From: Cerioporus squamosus
Lineage: Eukaryota > Basidiomycota > Agaricomycetes > Polyporales > Polyporaceae
Direction of reading: 5' to 3'
DNA length: 64,000 nt
Assembly: GCA_022592435.1 (NCBI GenBank)
Contig: JABYQS010000007.1
Coordinates: forward strand, 62,001-126,000
The notes beneath the pieces were generated by a model. The model ran no database searches and had not been told where the DNA came from. It worked only from the letters and a program-made list of their open reading frames with translations. The translations under genes were made by a program, and so were the position numbers. Of this stretch, positions 22,878 through 35,254 are shown in pieces. Position 1 is the first letter of the stretch. Every line of letters begins with the position of its first letter.

Positions 22878-25800
22878 TGTCCGGCGGAATTCTCGGTTGG
22901 ACACGGGGTGTCTGGCGTGGGCTTGGTGCGTCCTCTTCATCAGCACCCCAGAGAATTGGACGTGTGGATGGGCGTCTTGGACGAACGTGCTACGAGAAAA
23001 TGTCGCCGTTTCTGCAGATCATTTGGACAGGACAATGTATAGTGCCGTGAACGGACTTCTGCTCGATCGAAAGAGGTGCTCTCTATAGGTGAGTTCTTGG
23101 CGCGAGGAGATCGTCTGTCATTGTTTGCATAGCCAAAAAGCTGCTTCAAGTTGGGTCGGAGGTTGACTACTGACGATGACCTCACAGTACGCTAACTTTG
23201 CTCCACTTGCAGGTCGCTCCTGTCTTCGTCTTGTAACCTCGCGGATCTCGATCGTCGCCCTCACGGCCATGACCATTCTTGGTTACGACTACATACACTG
23301 TCGGCTTGCTGTCGACCGTTTGAACTGTTGGTTAACGGCATGCGCAGCCGTCCGTCGAACCACCCCCACCTCTCGGGCGCACGGATCGCACCTGCCAACT
23401 CGCCCCACGCGCCACCATCAGCCACCAGCGTGCCTCGTCTAACGTTCCACGACGCAATCGTTGCGGCGCGATCCTTGGCGCGTCGTTCCTTGGGGTAAGT
23501 GCATAAAACTGTCACTATCAGGACATGTCACTCTTGGTGGGCGCATGGCGGCCATATGCCCGTCGGTGGCACGTTTCTCAATGACGCGATGGTGAGCACA
23601 ATATGCTACTCTCAGCGCCAGCCTGAAAAAATCTCCCCGATGCTTCGGGGACCGGCGGCATGACAGATGGGAATCATGGCGGAGTATGTGCGAGCACGAG
23701 GCATGAGCTCAGCGATCGACGGCAGGCTTCCGAGGACTCCTCCGACCGCGAGCTCCCGAACGCCCACCCGATCAGGGGTGCCCGAATCCCGACGCCCCGG
23801 CGCGAGCCGCTGTGCCGTTGTCACTGGTCAGGAGTGTAAGTTGAAAGGAAATTTTGCGGTGCTGACCTTGGCAATGGCTAACCCCCAGGAGCCTCCTCCG
23901 GAGACGATTGCAAATGCAGGCCCGGGAGCATTCCAAGTTGAAGCTTAAGATTGTGTCCACGGAGAACGCAGAGCACAGCTGCCAGACAGAGCAAGGGCGG
24001 TTACTTAGTCAGTGCTGCGCTTGCCAGTATTTTCCCGGCGCCGCATGCGACGCCGTCGTATCGATCGTGCGGTGGGATACAGCGCTGAGCGGATGGATGA
24101 TCGTCCACAAGCTCTACATTTGGGAGTGCGCACGCCATGATTTAAATTGGCGGCGACGAGCAGTTGTGTGATTGAGCACGTGTGAGACGGAAGCCGTGCA
24201 AAGACGTCTGGCGTGCAGTGCGCCTGGTCGGATAAGCATCTTGAGGCTCAAGCTCGAGATCGTCGCTTCAGAGGGTGCTGGTAGCAACTTGTCAAGTATC
24301 GCACGAAGGAGCACACGGGGACTGTGATCAGGAGCCGGCATGCTTGCTCGTCCCTGCTGCTCGCAACTAAACGTCGACAAGCTTACGCAATCTTTGCGCG
24401 TTCCTACTGGCCAGTTCATCCTTCGTATCAATCCGCCGAAGTATCGAGCACCGTGCAGGGGTGAAAGCCTCGGAAGACGGAAGGCGACAGCTTGTGTGAC
24501 TGGTACACCCTTGTTTTCTCTAGGCAGACGATTAGGCGGGCCAATCAAAGGTAACGAGAACGGCCCTGGTACATTAGTGCAGCTGCTCGCCGCCCGCTGT
24601 TTCAACTTCAACTTCAACTTCAACTTCAACTTCAACGCCCAGCTGGAGGGCGCTCTGACTCAGCGAGCCGTTAGAAGCGACAGAGAAGGCGCTCCATAAC
24701 ACTAAGATGGGCCCGAAGAAGACACTACTCCCTCGGCTACGAGGCGTTAGCCAACACGCCCACCAGGGGAGGTCGGGTACGGACACAGCTTTGTGCTCCC
24801 AAGTACGTACGCGTGCTAAACATAAAGCTCGAGCTGTCGAACAAAGAGAAGGAGATGACCTTGACAATCATTCGGACGGTGCCTCGAACACACGCGGCAG
24901 AGGGCAAGAGCCCCCGAGGTGACAGAACGATTGGGCTCGGAATAAGCGGCTATGTACGATAAAACCAGGCGGTGCTTCGGACGCGTGAAGTACGTATGGA
25001 CATACATACTTGCCCCGGCTCGGGCGGTAGCAGACGGCACGATTGCTGCGTAGCATAGAGCGTGCTGTGAGAACGAGCCCGGGCCAGAAGCCCGATACGT
25101 ATACACCCGAAGCTCGAGAAGCAGCCATGTTCTCGCAACGGCAACGTGCGAAGTCCGAAGTCCGAACCTGAAGCACTGCGTACCCCGAACAGGCGGCTTC
25201 GGGGCCTGGGTACATGATGATGATACTAGGTTCCCGTCCCGATGCTGGGAGTCCGAGAGCGCGTTTCGGGCACGGTGCGGACCACGCGAGGATCGGACAA
25301 TTCCTTGGAACGCTGGGATGCACGTCCGGGGATGCATATGGCAGGGACATGCAGGCTATTGGACCGTGCAATGCATGTAGAACCTCTGACCTTCCGGATT
25401 CAACGGTGTCGTGATCATCATCCGTGCCTCACGCATGGAGTCTAACAGACACAAACGACTGTGAAGGGAGCAGACAGGCCTACGCCACCCCCAAGCATCA
25501 AGCATTGCAAGGTGTCAACCTAGCGAAACTTGAATGACCGGAACCGCGTACTAGATGTACATACGAGCGGCTGGCGCGAGGGCATGTCAGCTTCGAGCAT
25601 TCAGTAACATCCAGGATTCAGTCACTCACCTCGCCTCCCTCCTCGGACAGGAATGCTTGTGCGCATTCGCCAAGCCCGACTCCGGTGTATCGACTTGGCT
25701 CCTGCTGCCTTCGCACCGATGCGAAACCTGCTGGGCAGGCTGGAAGACTGAAGTATGGCGTCGAGCAGACGGAGGAAGTCCGAGGCATTGCACCTCGATC

Positions 25801-27500
25801 CGCTCGGCGTGATACGCACTGCCCGTTATGCGCACGAAGCAGATCCTCAGGCTGGGTTTGTGTGGTGGTCCCTGGAGCATGCCTTTCATAAGCTCGAACT
25901 TCGAACGCCAAGCAGCGAAGTGGCACGCACCTTGACAGTGGACTCCCGAGTTCCTCCGAGCACAATGACACCGCGACAGCTGGGGATTGGATGGACTCAG
26001 AGGCGATCAGCTCGTCGCGATCATATGTGGCATCCCGCCTGCGGCCTTCGAAGGTTGACCGTTGTGGCCAGTTGACGATACCCGATGACGATACCGGTGA
26101 TCCTGATTCCTCACGGAGTGAGTACACCGATTGCCCACTTGCGCGAGTCACCAGCGGCGTTGCGGCACAGCCCAGCCCGCAGGTACTTGCGCACTGTACA
26201 GGTGACGAGGATTAGCACACCATGGACCCTGCCAGGAGCAGAAGAGGGCGAGATCGCGCGCACAGCGCGTACCAAGTTGCAAAGCACTTACAGCATCCTC
26301 AGGCGTCCTCGCAGCTGCAGACGCCCCAGTCCAGAGGTTGTAATGTGCTGCATACGAGTGGTCCCGGTCCACCGTGACGGTTGCATGGCACTCCCTCGGA
26401 AAACAAGACACCCCAAAGCGTGCATCAGCGCAACAACATCAGATCTCAAGAACCCCACGGTAGACGGCAGCAGCGCACCGGCAATGAGTTATGGCAGCCA
26501 CGCCGGTACGTGCGTGCGCGTTCGAACAGATGCGGATGCGTGAGGCCGCCAGGGGGGAGGAGGTGCGTGTCCGGGGGTACCAGCTGACCTCGGTGACGTC
26601 CCGCGAACCACGCCGTCGACGTTCTAAGCTCGGTGGGGATCACGGAAGGGCTGGGAAGACGCCGTGAGAGGTGGAGGCTCTGATACCCTCTTGTAGGAAC
26701 CTGATTCTGAAAGGATTAATTGCCGGTTCGACCGAGCTCGAGCTTGACGTCGGTTGGTCGACGCAGTATGTACCACCGTCGTATAGCTATGTTGTTGTAT
26801 ATACGAAGGTCTCTCGGAGCAATGCTCAGTGTTCCACTTATTGCCCCCACCCCCAGGCCTATCAGTATGTCACGCATGCGCGCGGTTGAACACGGCACGC
26901 CCTGGTGAGTACTTATGGTTCTAACTTTGAGCTTCGCCGCTCGAGGACCACCGCCGGCGAGCCGTAGTGCCGCAACACTGATATGCTATAATAATCACCG
27001 TGGTGGCAGATCCGATGCTCGCTCACCGCACAATGGATCCGTTCTCGGTTGGCAGACGTGTACACTGCAGGTTGCAAGCATGCCGGTTGCGCGTCCATCA
27101 GCAGGTTAGAACAGAGTTGCTACTGCTGCTGCATGCAATGCATATGGCCTAGCAGAGCAACAAGCGCGATGACGCATAAGTAAGTCAACGAACGTACCAC
27201 GTCGGACCTTGTGCTTGCACAGTCAACGTTTGAGGTACTCACTTTTATTACGGAAGCGTCGCCACAAGGCACGGGCGCGTGTGCATATATACGGACGGTG
27301 GCAGGACGAGCGTGTCATAGCCTGTGGCCATGTGGGGCTTGCGCTTGGACGCTCGCATCTAGGACTAGGTTTGGTCGCCTGGGGTAAGACGACGTGCGCT
27401 GCGACGCCGGATGGTGTCACGGAAGGGATGAAACCCGGTCAACTATGCGGATCCCCGCACAAAGCCCGCAGCCTGAGGCCTCAGGACGAGGGGTAAGCGC
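22878..27500. other. Gene-poor region without recognisable genes
   Basis: I read all six frames here and found only short frames with random-looking composition. I saw no reverse transcriptase, integrase, transposase or helicase motifs. Small features are a TTCAAC hexamer repeat (24601-24636), a repeated CGAAGTC near 25150 and a 14-bp perfect palindrome (27472-27485). It could be decayed transposon or pseudogene sequence, or a non-coding RNA locus. The first few hundred bases are the PRP28 3' UTR. Confidence 0.5.
24601..24636 (+). repeat. Hexanucleotide repeat (TTCAAC)6
   Basis: Six perfect copies of TTCAAC stand in tandem. On the opposite strand they would read Lys-Leu repeats, but no supported gene covers them. 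Confidence 0.9.
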
Positions 27501-28722
27501 GTCCGGCGTGGGCGGGAAGGCTCGAGGCTAGCAGGGACTAACCGTGCGAGCGGGAGTGTGGGGAGTCGGGGGAGGTGATGGGCGCATGGGAATTGCGGGG
27601 GAGCGTTGGTCGTCTCACGAAATGCTAAGCCAGCGGATATGGACTTGGAGGGGAAAGAGCGTGTATGCATGCGTGGCTGAGGAAGATTCAAAGAAGCCGA
27701 TTTGCGAAGGTTGCGAAGGTTCTGTGCGATGCTGGAGTTGTTGCATGCTTGGCGAGGGTTTAGCTAGGCGGAGGGGAAGCGGGGTTGACACAACGACGCT
27801 GGGAGAAGTACGATCGCAGCAGACGGTGTGCAGGGCCAAGGACTGCGGCGAAACAGCTGTTCTCAGATGCGTGGGGCTCTGATACGACGACGGGTGGCCA
27901 AGCTGTCGCAGTGGACAGAACGCTATGCAAAGACTCTGGCGGCCTCCGGTGCGCGTCCGGGAACGAGCGTCTTCGCGCAGAGTGGGCAGACGAAGTGGGG
28001 ATCGGATGATAGCAGGCGGCGCACACGATCAAACGATGCCGATTGGAGGGAGGCCGGCAGCGGGCCAACAGTGGCAAAACGATTGGGGAGGGGACATGTC
28101 AAAGTGCTTAGGGTGGCCCTGGGTGGGGCCGTCGGGAGGCCACTGCGCACCGCAGATCGGGAGCCTGACGAGCATGCGCAGATGACAGAGCAGCCTGCAT
28201 TGGCCTGCAGAAAGACGGCGCGAGCAGCAGCGGACAAAACAAGAAGAGAAAAGAGGGAGCACACGCGTGACTCGCCCGACACTTCGGCGACCATGCCGAA
28301 GCCGACCGCGATGACGTCTGTGTGGTCGGGCGGGGCGGTCGGTGCAAATCGGGCTGCCGGCGTCGCTCGCACGAGTCGCACATCGGGCACCCACTGGGCC
28401 AGGAAAATGCGCGGAACTTGGGCCCCGGCGGAGAGGGCGATAGCGGACGGCGGTGCGGGGAGGACGGTCGCGGGGAGGACGGAGTCGGGGGCGAATCGGG
28501 CGGACGAGAGAGGAAAGGGACCGGACCGGAGGAGGATCTGAGATGGAGCCGAGTGATGCGCGCCGCATAACAAGTGGGACTGCCCCGTCGCTGGTGGGCC
28601 TAATCGTCCCTTGGTCAGACTGCTGCCTGAGGCTGCCCTGTCTGCGCTCTCGCCTCCTCCTCCTCCTCTCCTTCTCCTTCTCCTCCACCACGTCCCGGCT
28701 GCTGTGCCCTCCGCCGACCACG
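27501..28722. other. Upstream region of HAL4-type kinase
   Basis: GC-rich sequence precedes the kinase start, with long open frames on both strands (up to about 300 codons at 27923-28831 minus). Their composition is what GC-rich DNA gives by chance and they show no domain. A CT-rich tract lies at 28640-28690, typical of fungal promoters and leaders. Confidence 0.45.
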
Positions 28723-31700
28723 ATGCTCTCGACCAAGCCCATGCAGCCGCTCGACCTCTCCATCCCCGCCTCCCATCCTCCCTCCCGGCACTCCCCCGCG
28801 TCCCTCTCCCCGCAAGCCGACTCCCCCGCATCCAACTCCCTCATACCCCCCGCCCCGCCGTCGCAGTCCAGTCCCCGTCCCCCAAGCCAGACGACGTCGC
28901 TTTCCCCTCCGTCCAGGCGCACGCTCAAGCCCCCGTGCTGCCCCCGCCCAAGGAGCAGGTCCGTATCGCGTCTGATTGCTCTCCCTAAGCTTCTACCTCT
29001 CCGGCTACCTTCCTTATTTTATCTTCCTTGATATTTTATCCCGACCCCTTGCTCATCCCTTCTCTTCTCCCTCCCTCCCCTCATCCAGGCTCCCACTCCG
29101 TCAAGACGTCCCTCCCGCTTCCTCTCCACCTCATTCGGCAGGCGCAGATCCCGCTCTCCACAGAGACTGTCCGAGTCCGCCAGCCCGACCTCAGACACCC
29201 CAGAGCAGCCATCCTCTTCCTCCCGCTCTCTCTTCGGCAGCAGAAAGGCGAGTACTCCCCTTGCCTCTTTGGCTACCAGCCCCGCTCCCTCTCCACCACG
29301 CATGTCGCCCGAGCGGGAAACACCTCCCTCCCTCCCGCCATCCACTTCCGCCACCCCTCCGCCCCCATTACCCCTTGCCACGACCCCCGCAACGCCTGTC
29401 ACGCCCTCCATCAAGACCGCCAAGGGCACCCATGGCCCCCTTCACGATCTCAAACGCTTCCTCAACAACCATATACCCCATTCACACCACGGGTCGCCAG
29501 CACAGTCTGCAGGTGCGACTCCTGCTGACCTCAGTATGGTCGACTTGCGACATGCAGGTGTTGACTCTCCCGTGACACCGGGGTCCGGAACTCCTGGTCC
29601 TTCAATACCGGTGTCCGCCAACGGCTCCACCGATCTTCTCACCATTGTCGGAGAGGTTAAGCATAAGGAGGGCCGCCTATCTGCTCTTCTGCGCGGTCAC
29701 CACCACAGAGAGAAGTTCAGGCTCGATGACGAAAAGGCCAATGGTTCGTCCAACACCGTCCACTTCGCTGAGAAGACGCCCTCGCCCGGCAGCGCTTCTG
29801 CGAAGAGCAAAGACAGCTCTGGCTCTCCTCCGCGGTCCATCCGTTCCCAGGCAAGCAAGGCGAGCAATACTCAGTCAGTCGGTGCTAGCTCGACACTGTC
29901 AACAAAAGCCGATAAGCATCACGACCATCATCATCATCGCCGGAAACGCCAAGCATCGACGTCCGGGCCCGCACCGTACGTCACGCCGTCGCTTGCGACA
30001 GCGACGCAGGTCCAGATGTCGAAGAAGTACGGCAAGTGGGGTCGCGTCCTGGGCTCCGGAGCAGGAGGTACTGTACGCCTAATCAAGGCATCTACCAAGA
30101 ACGGAGGAACGACTTTCGCCGTGAAGGAGTTCAGGCCGAAGCGGCAAGGAGAGTCAGAGCGGGAGTACCAGAAGAAGGTCACGGCCGAGTTCTGCGTGGG
30201 TAGCACCCTGAAGCACCCGAACATCATCGAGACGGTCGATATCGTCACTGACCACGGGCACTACTATGAGGTATGTCCTGTGCTGTGTGCAAACAACTGC
30301 ATCACTCCCAAGTGCATGACTGATGTGACGCGTGTGTACTCAGGTCATGGAGTACGCGCCGTACGACCTCTTCAGCGTGGTCATGTCCGGCAGCATGACG
30401 CGTCCTGAGATCTACTGCGTCTTCCGTCAGATCTGCGACGGTGTCGAGTATCTCCACTCGCTCGGTCTTGCCCACCGTGACTTGAAGTTGGACAACTGCG
30501 TGATGACGAAGGACAACGTCGTGAAGTTGATTGACTTCGGCACCGCGACGGTGTTCCACTATCCGGGCAAGAAGATGACGATGGCGACAGGCATTGTCGG
30601 CAGCGATCCGTACCTCGCTCCGGAGGTCCTTTCGCAGGATAGCTACGATCCACGCAAGACCGATGTCTGGAGTTGCGCCATCATCTTCATGTGCATGATC
30701 CTCCGCCGCTTCCCCTGGAAGATCCCCGACCCCAAGAGCGATCCGAGCTTCCGTGCCTTCGTTAATGCGCACCCCGACCTCTCAGCCAAGCCGCCCACTC
30801 CAAAGCAGATTGAGGCCTCTAAGAAAGACAAGGAGGATGCGAAGGAAGATCAAGCGGCGGAGGATAGCGCTCTCTCGAAGACAGAGTCTGCCGCTACGTC
30901 AACTGCGCCCGACGAGAGCTCCGGCGCCCCGTCACTGTTCGAGGCGTCCGAGCAGACGTCCATCGCGGAGTCGGCGGATTCATCTGGGAGTGACAGCACC
31001 GAACTCACTGCACCCTCCGTGACCTCAGGCGTGCTCCCGGACGACCTTGACGAGTACGAGCGCGTCCTTCGTCGGAATCGTGTCCGTGCGTCCCTGAAGG
31101 CGGGCGTTATCTCGCAGTCGACGCAGACTCTCCCTGCGCTGTTCAGCGAGATGGAGCCCATCGACCACAGCGACAGCCCTCAGGAGATGGATCCCTCCGT
31201 CTTATCCTACCCTCGTCCTGGCTCGTCGACGGAGTCGCTCCCCGTCTCGCCCACGCTGGGTCCTGCAGACCTAAGCATGCGACGCCCGCTCCTCGGGCCG
31301 ACGCACCGGTCGAACACCGTGCACCCGCTGTCGCCCTCCGTGGACATCCCTAAGTCCGCTCCGCAGTCACTGCCGGAGACCGACGAGGTTTCTGGTAGTC
31401 CTGTCAAGACGCGGGACTTCGCACAGGAGAACAAGTCGAGGCAGCTTGCTGCCGTGGAGGCCGTCCAAGAGAAGGTCGCCGACGCGGAGAAGTCCGTCCA
31501 GGAGTCGAAGGATGCGGAGACCAAGTCCAGCACCACGGCTTCGTCGTCAACGACAGTCGCTCCGAGCTCGATTTCGACAACGTCGCGTCCCAAGCCGAAG
31601 ACTGAGGATTCGACTGCCACTGTCCGTCGGCGCACGCGCACGAGCAGTGTCACTTCCGTCGCCACGTTCTCGACGGGCGGTGCTGAGTCTATCTTCCGTC

Positions 31701-31999
31701 TTCTGCCCAGGGAGTCGCGCTCAGCGATCAGACGCATGCTCTTCGTCGAGCCGTCCGCTCGATGCACGCTGACGGACCTGCTCAAGGGCAAGGGCAAGTC
31801 GAACGACCTTCTCTGCGGCTGCAATTCGCACGATAAGGACAGTCCGCGCTGCCAGGACCACTGCGCACCTGAGGATGAAGACGAGGGCGACGAGTGGCTG
31901 AAGAGCATCATCCCGTGCTCGGTCGAGGGCCATATCCCGACGCACCAGCACATCAAGGTCACCGTCGACGAGAAGCATCACAAGAGGCGGTTCTTCTAG
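28723..31999 (+). CDS. HAL4/SAT4-type serine/threonine protein kinase
   Basis: This kinase belongs to the fungal NPR/HAL group, which regulates potassium and nutrient transporters at the plasma membrane. The kinase domain has the Gly loop [18 protein letters not shown], the ATP Lys in [14 protein letters not shown], catalytic [20 protein letters not shown] in [18 protein letters not shown], then [20 protein letters not shown] and [19 protein letters not shown]. After [17 protein letters not shown] comes an insertion of roughly 290 Ser/Thr/Pro-rich residues. The C-lobe then closes with [20 protein letters not shown] and [13 protein letters not shown]. The end is KHHKRRFF. The N-terminus is disordered, with a His-rich DHHHHRRKR stretch. 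The start is uncertain: the ATG at 28723 ([17 protein letters not shown]) is in one frame, but the codons before the first intron (about 28961-29088) read better in another frame, so a further small intron or a different start may exist. Confidence 0.88.
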
Positions 32000-33150
32000 T
32001 TGGGACCCGCGCGGCGTGCCCGCTGCTTATAGCGAGCTCGTTGTGGTCGAGTCCCTGTGCCGCGGCGCGCCTGGGCGAAGGTATATTGCTTCTTCGCCTG
32101 GCGGTTGCTACGCCGACGTCGACATTTGCGTCGTCCTTCCCACCTCATTGCATCGATGACGCTATCCTCCTCGCGCCCGTATCCCACCCGCGTTGTTGCT
32201 TTCTACCATTCTTCGCGCATATGCGCCCCGCCTAACACCTTCCCTTGCACCTTCTGCCCTTCTTGCTTTATATATCTATTGTTCGCCGTGCGCCTAATTT
32301 GCGCCCTCCTATTACTTTAGCTATGTGCATAGAGAGACAGAAGACGCTGTCCTGCTTCGTGCTCTATCTACACACCTTCGCTTCTTTCGCGCCTTTATAT
32401 GCATATTTTTCCGTTCACTCACCACCATCCACATCGGACTATTCTCTCTTGCGGCCGCCCGCCCGTCCTGGTCTTCGCATCCGCGTCTGACCTCCATCCA
32501 TCTATCCATCCCTGCGCCCCTCACCACCGCGCACCCGATTCCAACCCATCATACCCCGTTTCGTCATATCCCCTTCTTTCCGTCCATCAACATCCTTCTC
32601 CATCCTACCTTCCACCTTCACCTTCCACCTACATACACCTTCCGACCTTGATGACACGGGGATCTGGGGTTCTTACCGCGCTCACCACACGATGTGGGCA
32701 CGCCGCACGCCGACCGGAGAGAGAGAGAGAGAGGGAGAGGAGAGAGAGCAAGAGAGAGCTACAGAACACAAAAGAACAGAACCAAGTCCAAGTCCTCGCT
32801 GTACACGTTACGATAGAAAGAGCGGTCGTGTAATTGTACGCGTACATCTCCACAGCAATACATCGCAGACCCCGTATGTGTGCCCTGTTTGCTTTCCGGG
32901 AGCATCGAAAGGATTCGCTCCAGAAGTGGGAACAGCGTACAGTGTGATCCACCAAGTTGCAAATTGAAACCACTTGGTACTGATGGACGTTGCGAATACG
33001 CTCTACATAGTGCAGCTGTTATCCCTGCTCTGTTATCCCTCGCCTCACCACGCCGCCGCAATGCGGGTGTGACGCGCTCGGCGGACAGGGGGTGCATGCG
33101 GCGAAGAAACCAGCCAAAACCCAGTCTCGTCCGCCCTCTGAGTCTCATCT
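32000..33150. other. Kinase 3' region and GA-rich microsatellite
   Basis: The first half is pyrimidine-rich and probably the kinase 3' UTR. An imperfect GA repeat lies at about 32719-32758. No gene was seen. Confidence 0.5.
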
Positions 33151-33199
33151 GCCTGCAGTGTCTACCACCGCCATCGAGCTGGATCACGACACCCTTCTA

Positions 33200-34799
33200 T
33201 CCTGCAATTGAATCTCTCCTTGTCGACACGATGGCCCACTGTCCCGTTTCCCCCGGAACCATTTGAGGAGAAGGCCCGGTACTACTACGACGTTAACGGC
33301 TTGCCGTTCAAGCTTCAAGCCTCGCCTCGTCGCTCGCTCAAGCACCTGTATCTGGGACCCACCCTCTGGGCTGGAGGCATACTGGGCCCCTAAGGAGCTT
33401 CGCGTGGTCGGGGACCACCCCCTTCAGGACGTGTGGGAGAGTCACCTTGCGCCCATAGCTAGTCCTTCTCCTGGACTCTCTCTGCAAGTCCGCTGGACCA
33501 GCATCGACCCTGTGCGGGGGAGCGTCGTCCGCACCCGTCCTCGCTCGGGTCGGCGTCGAACCAGAGTCTCTGTCCGCAGCTCAGGCTGTCGGCGTCCTCG
33601 TGGTCTGCAGGTGTCGCGGGCTCCTCGTAGAGCACGGTCTCCCCGACGTCGAAGTGGAGATACATACGGAAGTCCGTGGTGACCCTCGCGTCCGGTCCCA
33701 AGATGATGAGATCGTCGGAAATTGGTCAAGACTTTGTCGAGTATATGCACGAAGTGACCACGACGTTTGGTATCCCCATCTCCTCTCGCTCTATGCCATC
33801 GATCCTGGGGTCTGGCGGCTTCTTTTTTACTGAAGGATAGGATACCGACAAACTGTACCTCGACGGCTCGACATATGTTCTTCAAAGTCGACCCGGATGA
33901 CAACAACCTCTTCAAGTACGAGAACGACAGTCAACCGAAAAACGAAGTTTTGCTGCTTGGCGACGCGTTCGACTGACATGAACACGATCGAGTCCGGGCC
34001 CGGGATCCTCGCGTTCGAAGAGGCCGTCGCGACCAGCGAAGCGAGAATCAAGTGGATCGACTCTTATGCACAGGCATACCCCCATGCTGCTCTGGACCGT
34101 AGTCAAGCACAGGTGCAGCGGGCCCAGGCGATGTGCGGAAGGGACACGCTCACTGGCACTCTGCAACACGACCTCTCCAACTGTCCCACTGGGCCAGCGC
34201 CGAGAGCCGCCTCTTGGGACACGTCGTCGTCCCCCTTCCCCTCGACTTTGGCGTCGGCAGCGAGCGATGCACCGAAGACTGGGCGATCGTCGAGATAGCA
34301 AAGTCAAAGATCGACTTGACGAACTTCGTCGGGAACGCCATCGACCTCGGTACTCGCATGCCAGCGGACGAGTTCAAGGAGAAAGAAGATGTACCCACAC
34401 GGCGCGAACGCGCATACGTTCGATTGGCCTGACGATCATCTCCTTCTACTCGAGGGCACCGTCCCGGTCGAGACGCGGCGCCGTTCAAACGATGTCGAAG
34501 AATGCATAACGGTTCTCAAGCGTGGTGCCGCCTCCGGTCTGACTATCGGTCGTGCCAACAACGTCCGATCGGTCTCCCGTCTCTACTTCGCCCCTCCTAA
34601 CACCAAGTTGTCGTTTGAGTGGGCGATCCGCCCGCTCACCAGGGCATCCGGTCCTTTCTCTGCGGCTGGCGACTCGGGAGCTGTCGTCGCGGACGGTTCC
34701 AGACGCATTGGCGGCATCCTCACAGGCGGCGCGGGCAACGAGACAGCCTTCGACGTGGCCTATGCCACTCCCATCGATTTTCTCTTGCGGCGCATATAG
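33200..34799 (+). pseudogene. Trypsin-like serine protease-fold protein, frameshifted relic
   Basis: This is a broken copy of a family common in Agaricomycetes with a chymotrypsin-like fold. Homologous segments appear in order but in shifting frames: PPEPFEEKARYYYDVNGLPF, SGLEAYWAPKELRVVGDHPL, EIGQDFVEYMHEVTTTFGIP, HMFFKVDPDDNNLFKYENDS, ILAFEEAVATSEARIKWID, HVVVPLPLDFGVGSERCTED, then LTIGRANNVRSVSRLYF. The catalytic-serine motif GDSGAVVADG (Gly-Asp-Ser-Gly codons at 34668-34679) and GGILTGGAGNETAFDVAYAT follow. At least six frame changes and a stop near 33832 break it; no set of ordinary introns explains them all. The last 130 codons (from about 34389) are uninterrupted. The family name is from memory of basidiomycete proteins, so function is unstated. 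Confidence 0.75.
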
Positions 34800-35254
34800 G
34801 AGCACGGCCTAATTCAGTCCCTCTCTGACTTCGTAAGCACTGTGTCTCTTAGTGTATGTCAACTCTGCGTCTACGATTCTTCTCACTTGTACTAGTACTC
34901 GTCTCATTACTTGAAAGACTATCATGTTCTCAGATATCATCACATGTCATCCTTGCGGGACAAACTCGTAGATGGCAAGACTTGGGGTTAAATTCAAGTG
35001 GTGACAAGTGCAGTCCCGCTTGCTCCGTGGAATTGTACGTGCTGCTCCGCGGACCTGTCGGTTCGTACATGCCTGGCGTTCTGCAATGCCGCTTCTAGCG
35101 CGGTCAGCACTATGCACCGCAATTCTCGCGCGCCCGATGGGCGCAAACGTGCTCAGCGGAAATAAAGATCCAAACCCAAGAAGCCATCCTATAACTGGAG
35201 ATCAAGCGTGGTACAGAGAGATAGAACAGCGGGACGAGCTCTAGCTCACTCCCG
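34800..35254. other. Intergenic, convergent 3' regions
   Basis: The end of the protease relic faces the 3' end of YOS9. Nothing else was seen. Confidence 0.5.

Noticed and set aside
24114..24635. 173-codon minus-strand frame beginning with Lys-Leu repeats
   Set aside because: The start is only the translated TTCAAC repeat, and the rest has no family features or conserved composition.
26720..26740. GGTTCGA resembling a tRNA B box
   Set aside because: No matching A box, acceptor stem or cloverleaf could be drawn around it.
27828..28831. Long overlapping open frames on both strands (237 and 302 codons)
   Set aside because: They lie in GC-rich DNA where stop codons are rare, are Arg/Ala/Ser-rich, overlap each other, and show no domain or intron structure.
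32719..32760. GA-rich repeat considered as a CRISPR-like or regulatory array
   Set aside because: It is a simple imperfect dinucleotide microsatellite without spacers.
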